A stretch of 64,000 nucleotides of DNA. Origin: Panulirus ornatus (Eukaryota > Arthropoda > Malacostraca > Decapoda > Palinuridae). The notes beneath the pieces were generated by a model. The model was not told the DNA's origin. It ran no database searches and saw only the letters and a list, made by a program, of their open reading frames with translations. The DNA lies in contig NC_092262.1 in NCBI RefSeq assembly GCF_036320965.1, positions 10,658,572-10,722,571 on the forward strand, in the 5' to 3' direction. Made by a program: the position numbers and the translations under genes. Below, one piece after another: positions 33,532-44,722 of this stretch; positions within the stretch are counted from its first letter, which is position 1; every line of letters starts with the position of its first letter.

Positions 33532-33532
<1 letters not shown>

Positions 33533-34015
33533 TGGCTCGCGCACACCGACCGCAGTGTGAGAGTCGAACACGTCCCGCTTGGCATTGATCAAGGTGGAGG
33601 TTTGAGGTGGCAGTGGCCAACTGGCTTGCGGACGGTCAGGTGATGAGGAGGAGGGGAGGAAGGGGTTGCTGTTATCTGCGACGACGCTCACTACACCACA
33701 GGGACAGAGGGATCAAGGCAGAGGCTATGATGGGGGTGGTGTTGCGCTACGGGACCAACTTGTCCCCGGTGGTCGCGCATGCAGTGCGCCACGAGGGAGC
33801 TGCACCACACCACTCCCACTGGATCATATTAGTGTTAATTGAGGCTGCAGGGAAGCCCGGGAGGGAGGTGGGGGATCATGTCTCACGTCCTGCCGACACT
33901 TGTGGATGTGGTGGCACACGGATCGCCATGTATATACATTCTGTCCTGCAGTACGGTGCGGAAACCCTTGTGTGAGTCGTCTGGGTAACAGGAAGACGAC
34001 GGCGTACTCACGGCA

Positions 34016-34046
<31 letters not shown>

Positions 34047-34654
34047 CGGGAGCAGGAAACGCAGATGTTGTACTTGGTTAACATACATACAGAGGTCAGG
34101 TGTTTCCCTGCCAGGGGTTTCAGGTGTGTGTAAGGCTTGCATGTGCTGGCAGTATTACCATCAGTTCCTCGGTGCAGTGCTGTGCATTGTTGTATGTCTG
34201 TGTATATATATACACGTGTGTATATATGATTCTGGTGGAGAGGTTAGATGCTAGTATACTAGGAGAGTATGCTGGTGGTGTTTGGCCTTCCCGAGCGGAT
34301 ATGTCGACGTACAGGTCACCATACTTAGAATTATACCAGCTTCCTCACGCTGGGCCACACCATCACGTCATGACCCTCTGTGTGTGTGTGTGTCTGTGTG
34401 TGTGTGTGTGTGTGTCTGTGGGGATGTGTGTGGGTGGGTGGGTGTGTATACTGAAGTGGGAGTATACAGGAGGGAGTTATACTAGAAGGGAGGCATAGAG
34501 GAGGAGAGGTATACAGCAGGGCGGGTATACAGGAAGGGTGAAGGGAGGTATACAGTGTAGGAGAGGAGGTATACAGCTGGGCTGGCTAGGGGTGATGGGA
34601 GGTATAAGGAAGAAATAGATGGGAAGTTTACTGGAAACGGTCGTTGTACGGGAT

Positions 34655-34656
<2 letters not shown>
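33532..34656. other. Unique sequence with GT tracts
   Basis: (GT)n at 34019-34047 and 34381-34416; AGGTATACAG-type short repeats at 34460-34590. The plus frame at 33607-33975 (122 residues) has no recognised domain. Confidence 0.45.
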
Positions 34657-34694
<38 letters not shown>

Positions 34695-34799
34695 CCTTAC
34701 ATGGGAGAGCAGTGGTGCAATTAGTAGAGAGTGGGAGTGTGTGTGTGTGTGTGTGTGTGTTGCAACCTGAGGAAGAGACGCCACTGGGTTTCCACCCCC

Positions 34800-34867
<68 letters not shown>
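34657..34867. repeat. (GA)n, (GT)n and (CT)n cluster with inverted arms
   Basis: (GA)18 at 34657-34692 and (CT)32 at 34803-34867 are reverse complements about 110 bases apart, with (GT)13 at 34736-34761 between them. Confidence 0.95.
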
Positions 34868-34872
<5 letters not shown>

Positions 34873-35552
34873 AACAACTTTCAATCCATGCATACAACTG
34901 TAGCAATCACGTCATACAGCTGTATCGTACACGTCACAAAAACTGTAATAAACCCCATATGGCTAATCTAAACCGACCCTTATCGAGCATGTCTTTATGA
35001 GATTGTGGCCTGGAGGCCACCGCTGTAACCTGCTTTATACATCACTATTTCGTCCATACATAAGAGTACAGACCCGGTCTGTATCGCGACTGTATCTATG
35101 GATACTGAGAACGTGGGGTCCTTTAGCCCAGGTCTGTAATCTGTCTCATACCCAAATACATCAGTGTAACTCAATACAGTGCAGTGTGTGTGTGTTGGTG
35201 ACACACTAGGAAAGTTCTGGCCAGGGCGAATATACGTCAGGCGCTCCCCCGTCCGTCCATCGCAAAGTAGGGAGGCCGCGCGCCGACCGTCAGAGGGGCC
35301 GTTCGTGGAAACGTTTTTCGCCGAACAGAGAGAGAGAGAGAGGGGGGCGCTCAGCACATGTGGTGCAATGAATGACTCGCCTCGTTCAGGTTCGTCGTGG
35401 GGTTTCCTGGGGAGGCGTGCGTGTTCGTGTGTGTTCGTGTTCGTGTGTGTGTGAAGTGGGGAGGTGATGGTTTCCTCCAGAAGGAGAGGGAACTGCTCGG
35501 TTTGTTATGATTCTTCCTTCTCCTATTCTGTAGTATTGTTACTGATGCTACT
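34868..35552. other. Unique sequence
   Basis: A short GA run at 35328-35342 and GTTCGTGT repeats near 35420-35450. No gene. Confidence 0.5.
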
Positions 35553-35562
35553 ACTACCATTG

Positions 35563-35624
<62 letters not shown>

Positions 35625-35630
35625 ACTACT
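35553..35630. repeat. (CTA)n then (CTG)n trinucleotide repeat
   Basis: About 16 CTA units pass into seven CTG units and return to CTA. Confidence 0.96.
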
Positions 35631-35939
35631 TGCAATAGTATTACTATTGCTACCTACTGCCTATTACTACTATTTCAAGCTGTCAGAAGAGATGATATGT
35701 CTCCATGTTTCTCCCTTCGATGAGAAGACTGAGCCATTCCTTCACTTTTTTTTTTGTGGAGCGGATGGAACCGAACCTTTGTGATCATGCGACGTGCTTT
35801 TTTAATGTTGTAGTTGAGGGAAATTGTCTGAACTGGTTGTGAACACAAGAGTTGTGAGTGATGATGGGTGATCAAGCCTCAGGCTATATAGTTAAGAGGC
35901 TTCAAGTATTGCGCAGCGGGAGACCCCTCAGTAGAACAG

Positions 35940-35940
<1 letters not shown>

Positions 35941-36017
<77 letters not shown>
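35941..36017. repeat. (CT)n microsatellite
   Basis: About 38 CT units. Confidence 0.98.
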
Positions 36018-36021
<4 letters not shown>

Positions 36022-36245
36022 ACGTATATCGGTTGTAGAAACGAGAAGGCTAGGTACAAGTATGATGACTTCTGTTGAGCCACGAAAGTTAGATTGGGGG
36101 TGAAGGCTGAGACGTATGGTAACAACCTCTGGTGATTTAAACCCAAGAAAACATCAGCAGATGTTCAAGTGGCGACACAGGAGAGTCTTGGAGAAAATTC
36201 GTAGGTGGGGCTTTTAGAATGTGTGACGTCCAGTGAATGATCCTC

Positions 36246-36420
36246 GCTCTTGGCTGTTCATCTGTGCGTCCACACACCTCGAGCATTGTGTTCAGCTTTG
36301 GTCAATTTAATGAAAAGTACGTAAACAGAGTGGCGAGGATACAGCGACGAACCTAACTCCATCGTGTCCTCTAACTCCTATCCTTACTGGCTTGTCTGTC
36401 TGAAAACCCAGATATTCGGT
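36246..36420 (+). mobile_element. CR1-like LINE remnant
   Basis: The translation reads THLEHCVQLWSI near 36275, then after a frameshift NEKYVNRVARIQRRT near 36310-36355. This matches the CR1-type signature RPHLEYCVQxWSPxxxKDIxxLExVQRRATK, which follows the catalytic domain. Later residues (LSENPDIRSFLFF) fade into the adjacent 74-bp array. The fragment is short, so the clade is tentative. Confidence 0.6.
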
Positions 36421-36434
36421 CCTTTTTATTCTTC

Positions 36435-36712
36435 AAGTCTGCCTTGATGCCGTCCATCCTTGTGAGAATGGAGACTCCCTCACAACTCCTTCACAAGTGT
36501 GGGCCTCCAAGTCTGCCTTGATGCCGTCCATCCTTGTGAGAACGGAGACTCCCTCACAACTCCTTCACAAGTGTGGGCCTCCAAGTCTGCCTTGATGCCG
36601 TCCATCCTTGTGAGAACGGAGACTCCCTCACAAGTGTGGGCCTCCAAGTCTGCCTTGATGCCGTCCATCCCTGAGAATGGAGACTCTCTCACAAGTGTGG
36701 GCCGCCTGCCTT
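36435..36712. repeat. 74-bp minisatellite, 4 copies (last short)
   Basis: AAGTCTGCCTTGATGCCGTC starts at 36435, 36509, 36583 and 36646. The third copy lacks the CACAACTCCTT segment and is 63 bases long. Confidence 0.93.
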
Positions 36713-36724
36713 CTTTTTTCCGCT

Positions 36725-37440
36725 GTCTCTGAAGCCTTTTTGAGGCTCACCACATCGTGTTCCTCCATCCCTGAACAATTCCGTCATTCCCTTCTTGTCG
36801 ATCACCTGTTGTGGCTTTCGCAGCGCGGGTTCCAAAATGGTGGTCTTCTGTCCCATGTGACTCGCCTCTGGTCCTCCTCATCTGGTGGTCTTCTATCCTA
36901 TGTGTCTCGCTTCTGGTCCTCCTCATCTGGTGGTCTTCTATCCTATGTGTATCGCTTCTGGTCCTCCTCATCTGGTGGTCTTCTGTCCCATGTGACTCGC
37001 CTCTGGTCCTCCTCATCTGGTGGTCTTCTATCCTATGTGTCTCGCTTCTGGTCCTCCTCATCTGGTGGTCTTCTATCCTATGTGTCTCGCTTCTGGTCCT
37101 CCTCATCTGGTGGTCTTCTATCCTATGTGTCTCGCTTCTGGTCCTCCTCATCTCTGAGGGATTTTGGTGCCGCATTTTTCGCCGTAGCCGTTTGACCTCT
37201 CCGAGGCCTTTGACGGGGTGTGGCACAAGCCTGTTTCTCTGTCCGAACTTCCTTTCTTCTGGCTTTTGAGCTGGTCTTTGTCCCTCGGTGTGTAGCTTCC
37301 TCCCTGTCGCCGCGCCACTGCTGTACTTGTTGACGGGTCGAGCCCTCTCTCGCTGACCCCGCCTGGCAACACTGGTGTTCTTCAGGGTTCTGCCGCGTCG
37401 GCAACACTTTCCCCCTTATTGCTGTAACCTTACCACATTA
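36725..37440 (+). mobile_element. LINE reverse transcriptase remnant expanded by an internal minisatellite
   Basis: Plus-strand RT fragments in order. SEAFLRL at about 36730 is followed by LLVDH and CGFRSAGS at about 36810-36830 (the SDHQYGFR-type motif). The GGLLSHVTRLWSSSS block at 36841-37155 is present seven times. SLRDFGAAFF then leads to DLSEAFDGVWHKPV at 37194-37235, matching the LINE RT motif DxSKAFDxVWHxxL that carries the first catalytic Asp. GVLQGSAASATLSPLL near 37378-37420 matches GVPQGSVLSPxLF. Frameshifts separate the blocks. The YADD motif is not reached. Confidence 0.78.
36841..37155 (+). repeat. 45-bp minisatellite inside the LINE RT remnant, 7 copies
   Basis: TGGTCTTCTATCCTATGTGT starts at 36841 and every 45 bases to 37111. 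Copies 1 and 4 read SHVTRLW, the others SYVSRFW or SYVYRFW, suggesting growth by duplication of blocks of three. Confidence 0.95.
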
Positions 37441-37496
37441 AAAGATCTACACCTGCGTGTTGGGAGACCTGATTAATTTGCTCATTCTTTTTATTT

Positions 37497-37890
37497 ATTC
37501 TTCTTGTTTTTCTTCTATTTCTTCTTCTATATCTTCTTCTTTTCTTTTTCTTCTTCTATTTCTTCTTCTTCTTCTTCTTCTTCTTCTTCCTTTTCTATTT
37601 CTTCTTTATGTCTTCTTCTTCTTCTTCTTCTTCTTCTTCTTCTTCTTCTATGTCTTTTTCTATTTCTTCTTCTTCTATGTCTTTTTCTATTTCTTCTTCT
37701 TCTTCTTCTTCTTCTTCTTCTTCTATGTCTTTTTCTATTTCTTCTTCTTCTATGTCTTTTTCTATTTCTTCCTCTTCTTCTTCTTCTTCTATGTCTTTTT
37801 CTATTTCTTCTTCTTCTATGTCTTTTTCTATTTCTTCTTCTTCTTCTTCTTCTTCTTCTATTTCTTCTTCGTTTATATCTTTTTCTTACC
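37497..37890. repeat. (TTC)n tract with a higher-order TATGTCTTTTTC unit
   Basis: Pyrimidine-rich CTT repeats are interrupted by ATGTCTTTTTCTATTTCTTC blocks at irregular spacing. Three plus frames give Ser/Phe/Leu-rich runs of up to 167 residues that are not proteins. Confidence 0.95.
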
Positions 37891-39124
37891 CGAGATGATG
37901 ATGATGATCAAGACAGTGGTTTTTGTCTTTGTCATTACGGTCACAATAAGTGTATTGTGAGGCGTTGGCTTGTAAGGATCAACAGTGTGTGTCTGTGTGT
38001 CAGGGAGAGATGTATATATGTATACACTGTGGTCCAGGAACTCTGCCATTGTATGAGAGGCGCGGCACTGGTCGTGTTCGTGGTGGCGTTTCTCGTGAAA
38101 AGGATGGCGTCGCACAACTCGTTTGTTTCATGTGTTGGTCAGGCGGTAACCGTAATGCCTTACGACAAGGGTGTAGTGAGGGTGGAAAGCCCCGACGGGG
38201 TCTCTGTCCATTGTGGTGTTGGGACCCCGGGAAAAAGGGAGGATATTTTGGAAGGTTGAAGATATTCGAGGGGAGAAGTAAAGGTTTTTCGTTCGTGGGG
38301 GTTGCAGTACATCTCGTGAGCAATGGACGGGCATTTGAGAATAGTGGATCTGATGGAGTGATGCGGTCTTAGAGGTGGAGGTGTGGGGGGATGTGATGAG
38401 GGGGAGGGGGTGTGTGTGATGATAGGTGAGAGATAGAGCGACAGACGGAGGCACGGATATGAAGATAGGATAGGTTGCTTGGATGGGGTAGGGGAGAGTG
38501 TGTGAGATTTGACATAAAGGTGGTACTACTGGCTGGAGGGTTTTTTAGAAGACAGAGAACGGGGTGCAGGGGGGGCAGTGTGTATCGCTGGGGTACGTTG
38601 GTTCACGTGGGCGTCATGGACCAGTCACATGAGCAGCCAGCGAACACACACACGCGCGCACCCCGAGTGTCGAGTCCCACTCCAAGGATTTTCCTCGCTC
38701 CCTCACCCACAACCCTCAACCAGAGACTCGTATTGATCTCTAATCTAAAGAAAATGGATGTTGGTTCATCCCTCACTCCTCCCAAAATGAGTCACGGGTT
38801 TCGCACAATCCCAGAAATTGGACCAGAGTGAGTGAATTGCGTTAGAGATTACACGATACATAGTTAGACTTGTGTGGCCGAAGTTGAAGTCAACTGGGTT
38901 TTGACAGCAGTTTCGGACGCGATGTGGTTAGGGTGGTAGTGTTTACATCTGGTTCAGCAAGGAGGGTGGAGGGGTGGTGGAGCATAGTGACGTGTGTATC
39001 TATAGCCCAGAGTGAGGGAGTCAGTTGGCGACCGCGTCAAGTGCATCTTGCTGACACAGGGTTCGACCTGCGTGGTGTTGCGAGGTGGGAGGGGGTGTAT
39101 GATATGGGTCGGGAGGCGGCATAT

Positions 39125-39127
<3 letters not shown>
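37891..39127. other. Unique sequence
   Basis: GT runs near 37985 and 38410 and a short CGCGCG at 38653. A frame at 38475-38831 (118 residues) has no recognised domain. Confidence 0.45.

Positions 39128-39188
<61 letters not shown>
39128..39188. repeat. (CT)n microsatellite
   Basis: About 30 CT units. Confidence 0.98.
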
Positions 39189-39190
<2 letters not shown>

Positions 39191-39458
39191 GCTCAACGCG
39201 TTTTAAGCCCGGGAGTTTTACTGTCAACTGTTGCCTTGGTTTGAACGGGTTATACCCTTGGCCCCAGCCATAGGGGTAGGCTAAGGTTGGAGACACACAG
39301 ACTCCTACACCTTCCACCCGCCTGTCTGTAGCAACACGACCACTCCTGGTGGAAGTGTTCTCTTTAACGCCAGTGGGGGAACAGCCACTCACAGTGGGGG
39401 GGATGGGGTGTATTGCTTTTTTTTTTTCAAGGGGTTTTATACAGCGTTTAAGATAAAG
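39189..39458. other. Unique sequence
   Basis: A T run at about 39418-39428. No gene. Confidence 0.5.
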
Positions 39459-39968
39459 CCCTGCAGTTGATGAGGGTGGTGAAGGATTGGTGGGGTGGAA
39501 CCCTGGCAGTTGATGAGGGTGGTGAAGGATTGGTGGGGTGGAACCCTGGCAGTTGATGAGGGTGGTGAAGGATTGGTGGGGTGGAGCCCTGGCAGTTGAT
39601 GAGGGTGGTGTAGGATTGGTGGGGTGGAACCCTGGCAGTTGATGAGGGTGGTGAAGGATTGGTGGGGTGGAACCCTGGCAGTTGATGAGGGTGGTGAAGG
39701 ATTGGTGGGGTGGAGCCCTGGCAGTTGATGAGGGTGGTGAAGGATTGGTGGGGTGGAGCCCTGGCAGTTGATGAGGGTGGTGTAGGATTGGTGGGGTGGA
39801 GCCCTGGCAGTTGATGAGGGTGGTGAAGGATTGGTGGGGTGGAGCCCTGGCAGTTGATGAGGGTGGTGAAGGATTGGTGGGGTGGAACCCTGGCAGTTGA
39901 TGAGGGTGGTGAAGGATTGGTGGGGTGGAACCCTGGCAGTTGATGAGGGTGGTGTAGGATTGGTGGGG
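39459..39968. repeat. 43-bp minisatellite, about 12 copies
   Basis: GAAGGATTGGTGGGGTGGAA and CCCTGGCAGTTGATGAGGGT alternate with an exact 43-base period. Only two sites vary: GAAGG/GTAGG and GGAAC/GGAGC. Confidence 0.96.
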
Positions 39969-40122
39969 TTAGCTTATTGTTTATCCTGTTTGTTTACAAA
40001 CGGCCCTTGTTTCGGTGGTCGAGGTTTGTGGGGAAACTTTTCTTCTACTTCACAGTTCACTGTGTCAACGTAGTTGATGCTGTCTCACTATATACTTAAC
40101 CTATAAGATTTGGACACTCGTA

Positions 40123-40295
40123 TAGTGTTGTAATGGTCCAGTAGGTATGTAGGCTAGTCTCATATGTATAGTGTGGTAGTGGTGTGTGGAAGGGTAGCCA
40201 CATGTATAGTGCTGTAATGGACCAGTAGGTATGGAGGTTAGTCACATATGTATAATGTGGTAGTGTTGTGTGGAGGGGTAGCCAGATGTGGTAGT
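40123..40295. repeat. 84-bp tandem duplication
   Basis: TAGTGTTGTAATGGTCCAGT at 40123 and TAGTGCTGTAATGGACCAGT at 40207 begin two copies; a third starts and decays. Confidence 0.85.
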
Positions 40296-40431
40296 GTGGT
40301 AGGGCCTGGGAGAGTGACCCCTCCTCACGTATGGTAGAGACGGTTTCCACCGTACACGGACCACACGTCCTCGCCACAGTGTGGTGAGGACGCTGAACCT
40401 CTCTCCCTCCTTCCTCTCCCTCCCACCTTGT

Positions 40432-40620
40432 GAGGTGCAGTGCCGGGCCGTCAGCGTCTGGGCAGACAACACTGGGGGGGTTCCCTGACAGCCGTCGCTG
40501 CGTGTGGCAGCAGCGACGCCGCGTCGGAGATCATCGCGGACGATCGGTCACTCCGTGGTTGTGGTGGCGAGGGCTCCCGTGCCAACCCGGTAGCCTGGGC
40601 CTTGCCCCTGGCAGGTAGAT
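40432..40620 (+). other. CpG-rich patch ending at a donor-like site
   Basis: CpG is much denser here than in the flanks. A plus frame runs from ATG 40440 to GCAG|GTAGAT at about 40617, which resembles a 5' splice site. The translation has no recognised motif. It could be part of a first exon or a small unmethylated island. Confidence 0.25.
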
Positions 40621-40816
40621 AGGGGCGGGGAGGAGGTAGAAGACACCCCACCTTCCCCCCTAAGACTCATTCACTAGACGGATGGTGTGTTGGTCGCGAT
40701 GTCGTGGGTCAAAACTTGGCTTTTAACGGAGAGCATGTCGACTCCAGCGGTGGCTTGGGGGCCGCTGGATGAATGGCAGGCACTTGCTGTGGAAATAGAT
40801 GTGGTGAAGGTGGTCG

Positions 40817-40819
<3 letters not shown>

Positions 40820-40861
<42 letters not shown>

Positions 40862-40956
40862 AAAAGTCGAAAGCCACCAGTCCTGAATTATTTAAACCCC
40901 CTCCTCAAGGCTAAGGAAATAGAAAACGGAAAACTTTCCCCTCCGTGACCCCATCT

Positions 40957-41036
<80 letters not shown>

Positions 41037-41125
41037 AAGGATGAGAAGTAAGATTTGTGTTTTCACGCCTCTCTCCTCAGACCCTCATATTCAGGAACTT
41101 ATATTTGGAGATGACGCTGGTGTGT

Positions 41126-41184
<59 letters not shown>
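40820..41184. repeat. Cluster of (GT)n, (GA)n and (GT)n microsatellites
   Basis: (GT)20 at 40820-40861, (GA)37 at 40961-41034 and (GT)32 at 41119-41184. Confidence 0.97.
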
Positions 41185-41185
<1 letters not shown>

Positions 41186-41814
41186 AGACCAACAGAAGAT
41201 GGAGTAAGGGGTGGACGGTGTATGTAGAAAAATGTTAAAGAGGCTCAACCCCAAGGAACCTTTTTGGTTCAAACGAGACAGATGGTAAACTGTGGTCGAC
41301 TTGACACTCTGGCTGTAACAATGTTACGTGGTGTCACTGCTCTCTCCCAGCCCCGCGCGTTACTGCCGGTGTGTTACTGCTAGTACTGTTACGCTGGCGT
41401 GATGTTATTCGCTGATTGGGGGGTCCGTTATCACGGGTTACCGAGTTAGGTCATTAAGAGGGGTCGTTACGTAAGGTAGGTCATTCAGATAACGTGGACC
41501 ATTACGTAAAGAGATGTGTATATCAAGTTGATGGTTTCGATGCATCCCTCTCTCTCTCTCTCTCTCTCTCTTCAGAACAGCTGAGCTGTGTAGTTCTCCT
41601 CGCCTCATTCATCTCTCCCGTCCACTTATAACCTCTCCCCCCCCCCTTTTTTTTCTTCTAATCGCGTCTACAAACACCTGCGGGGCCATGATGGCATTTT
41701 TTCCTCATTCTTATTCATGTATTTTTCAGCCGGGGTCGGCCTTGGTGGGGGCATGTTTTGTTTATGCACTGTTGGTCGTTATTTCTTTTTTTTACTAGGA
41801 CACAGTGGGCTTGT

Positions 41815-41816
<2 letters not shown>
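41185..41816. other. Unique sequence
   Basis: A short (CT)n at 41549-41571 and C and T runs at 41637-41655. No gene. Confidence 0.55.

Positions 41817-41885
<69 letters not shown>
41817..41885. repeat. (CA)n microsatellite
   Basis: About 34 CA units. Confidence 0.98.
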
Positions 41886-41887
<2 letters not shown>

Positions 41888-42351
41888 CAGCGTAAGGGGA
41901 GGACAGAGAGAGAGAGACACAAGACGTGTAAGACTGGGGCGCCGTTTGGTCGAGTCGTGTGTTGTGGACGGTGGTAAGACTTGGGTGGCGGGTGAGTGTG
42001 GGGTGCCGGTTGGTGTGCGGTGCAGCTTTCTCTTGCCTGCCCACACGCCAGGCGTCGGCCTCTCCAAACCTGCAGTCCGTAAGGTGGCATTGTGCCTCCT
42101 CATATCCACTTCGCCTGCCAGCCCGCATCCGTCTTCAGCCCCCCCGTCGGATGAAGGTGGACGGGTGAGCGTCATGATTAATGCTACCTCAGTAGGGGTG
42201 ACGTATTGTTAATAGCTGGCGTGGTGGAGTGGATGAGATAGCGAGTGGGAGGAGGGGGGTTGCCATGCAGTGTATGGGACGTTATCCTCTGGCTTTGCTG
42301 AACTTTGTAATGCTGTGCCATACATCTGCCTTGACACCTGATATATGTATG

Positions 42352-42355
<4 letters not shown>
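41886..42355. other. Unique sequence
   Basis: No gene recognised. TATGTATG steps at 42345-42355 lead into the TA tract. Confidence 0.5.
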
Positions 42356-42422
<67 letters not shown>

Positions 42423-42476
42423 CACGAAAGTGCACTTGGGAACTTATCGTGTTTCATTTTCCCCGTGGACTCGTAG

Positions 42477-42553
<77 letters not shown>

Positions 42554-42570
42554 GTGTGTGTGTGTGTGTG
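42356..42570 (+). mobile_element. TA-bracketed hammerhead repeat, copy B (5'-truncated)
   Basis: (TA)n at 42356-42420 is followed by a 58-base fragment TACACGAAAGTGCACTTGGG to GGACTCGTAGGAAT at 42421-42478. A second (TA)n runs to 42550 and then (GT)10. The fragment keeps only the GAAA, stem III and distal part of the hammerhead-like motif. Confidence 0.85.
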
Positions 42571-42666
42571 CACAGGCAGCAGTCTCACAAGGCGACGAAA
42601 AAGGTGGAGCGTGATGCACTTTACTAAGCTTTAATAAACGAGAAATTAAGTTGCTGGACAACTTAC

Positions 42667-42901
42667 CCAGCTTCCAGAAGTGTGAGAGATCGAGGTGTGT
42701 GACGTGTGATGTGGTGGTGAGTGTGGGCGGCGGAGGAGGAGGCTGAGAGAACACGTCGTGTGGCAGAGGCGAGGGTATTATGAACACCACCAGAGCCATG
42801 CCAAGGTCAAACCCACCCACCCGCCGCAGCTGACCCTGCGCAGGGAAATCCCCTCTGCGCCTGTCCAGGTAAATGATGGGGGGACGGGCGGAGACCTTCA
42901 T
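42667..42901 (-). CDS. Weak candidate coding exon
   Basis: A minus-strand frame starts at ATG 42901. It contains [33 protein letters not shown] and a PPPPPP run, then reaches LSHFWKLG at a strong donor (CTGG|GTAAGT, GT at 42666-42665). It has 78 codons and is not made of tandem repeats. I recognise no family, saw no acceptor or downstream exon, and chance is possible. Confidence 0.25.
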
Positions 42902-43522
42902 GGGGACAGAGTGGCTACCCTTTGAAAGGCCACGCGCGCTCGAGTTTTTATCATCCCGTCATCAATGTCTCCTGATTTTTATCCACCATTTTTGCAGAGA
43001 GAGGTTTGGAGAGTGTTTTCCCCCCGTCCTGTCTGGTGTGTGTGTGTGGGTGTGGTTTGTGCTGGCTCGCACGGCGATGGTACGAGGTGTATGGAGAGGT
43101 GGGGTGTGTTTGGCTCCGCTTCGTCTCCCTCAATCAAGGCAGCGTTTGATATCGCTCCTGGAAACACAATCTGGTGCAGCGGCAGACTCAGCCCTGAGTC
43201 ACGGGACACGTACACTCGTCCTGTGTACCCGGGACACAGTGAGGGAAGGTGTATATACGTATATACATCTGTCATCGTCTTCTCAAACCCTCACTATATC
43301 TTCCTTTGTACATTTGTCGTGTTTTGAGACTGTTGTAATGGCCTCTCGCTCTATCTTCCTTCGTACAGACGTAGTATTTTAAGACTGCTAGAATGGCAGT
43401 CACGCCTCGGGCTAACCTGTTGTTGTTGCTTATGATTTTTTGCGTGTGTGAATTGAGTGCAGCCGCCAAACTGTTGGATCTAAAGGCAGGCTGGAGACCC
43501 AGATGGGGTCAACTTGTGTGTG

Positions 43523-43524
<2 letters not shown>
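42902..43524. other. Unique sequence
   Basis: Short GT run at 43036-43048 and a local repeat of CGCTCTATCTTCCTTCGTAC/ACTATATCTTCCTTTGTAC near 43290-43370 (about 57 bases apart). No gene. Confidence 0.5.
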
Positions 43525-43571
<47 letters not shown>

Positions 43572-43646
43572 GGGAGAGAGTTCTACACTCGTGTTGCCCC
43601 GTCACTTAACCTTGTGTATGTGTACCATGTCTTTACTCCTGTGACT

Positions 43647-43681
<35 letters not shown>

Positions 43682-43684
43682 CAC

Positions 43685-43737
<53 letters not shown>

Positions 43738-43868
43738 ACGATGAGCCAGCTATACCCAACCTTTGCATGGCGAAGGTACGAAGAGAGAGAGAGAGAGAGG
43801 GGGGGGGGGAGAGCTGTATGTTATGGACCACACCCATTGCCTCCCCATTGTTGCTACTGACCCACATG

Positions 43869-43942
<74 letters not shown>

Positions 43943-43943
43943 T
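43525..43943. repeat. Cluster of GA, CA, GA and CT microsatellites
   Basis: (GA)n at 43525-43580, interrupted (CA)n at 43646-43736, (GA)n at 43781-43799 with a following G run, and (CT)n at 43871-43943. The GA and CT tracts are inverted relative to one another. Confidence 0.96.
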
Positions 43944-44181
43944 TAGAAAGAACATTGTACAGTGGAACTAAGACTTAAAGGGGGGGGGGGGGGGCGTGAC
44001 CGTCACCTCATCCACGTATCGATGGGAGGAAATTTCAGATTTTATGATGTTTACATATCCAAGGGAAAATGTGACCTCCTCCCCTTCTGTCCTCCATGAT
44101 ATTGCAAACATATGTTATCATTGTTTGTCACTCACGCTTGGGTGTAGTGAAGCTGGTGTTTTAAGTGTGCACGTGTGGTGT

Positions 44182-44401
44182 ATATATATATACCTGGGGG
44201 TAGGGGAGAAAGAATACCTCCCATGTATTCCCTGCGTGTCGTAGAAGGCGACTAAAAGATGAAGGAGCGGGGGGCTGGAAATCCTCCCCTCTCGTTTTTA
44301 ATTTTCCAAAAGAAGTAACAGAAAAGGGGGCTAAGTGTGGATATTCCCTCTAAGGCTCAGTCCTCTGTTCTTAACGCTACCTCGCTAACGCGGGATAAGG
44401 C

Positions 44402-44402
<1 letters not shown>
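44182..44402 (+). mobile_element. TA-bracketed repeat family 2, copy 3
   Basis: Begins after a short TA run with CCTGGGGGTAGGGGAGAAAG and ends GCTAACGCGGGATAAGGCG before a long (TA)n. All internal blocks of copy 1 are present. Confidence 0.88.

Positions 44403-44480
<78 letters not shown>
44403..44480. repeat. (TA)n tract between two family-2 copies
   Basis: About 39 TA units join copies 3 and 4 head to tail. Confidence 0.97.
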
Positions 44481-44482
<2 letters not shown>

Positions 44483-44722
44483 CCCTGGGGATAGGGGAGA
44501 AAGAATACTTCCCACGTATTCCCTGCGTGTCGTAGAAGGCGACTAAAAGGGGAGGGAGCGGGTGGCTGGAAATCCTCCCCTCTCGTTTTTTTTCAATTTT
44601 CCAAAAGAAGGAACAGAGAACGGGGCCAGGTGAGGATATTCCTTCAAGGGCCCAGTCCTCTGTTCTTAACGCTACCTCGCTGACGCGGGAAATGGCGAAT
44701 AGTACGAAAGAAAAGAAAGATA
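44481..44722 (+). mobile_element. TA-bracketed repeat family 2, copy 4
   Basis: Full-length copy from ATCCCTGGGGATAGGGGAG to GCGGGAAATGGCGAATAGT, followed by a short TA run. The start ATCCCTGGGGAT is a small inverted repeat shared with copies 5 and 6. Confidence 0.88.

Noticed and set aside
37497..37890. Serine-rich or phenylalanine-rich protein
   Set aside because: Three frames of a (TTC)n tract give these compositions; no ordinary sequence is included.
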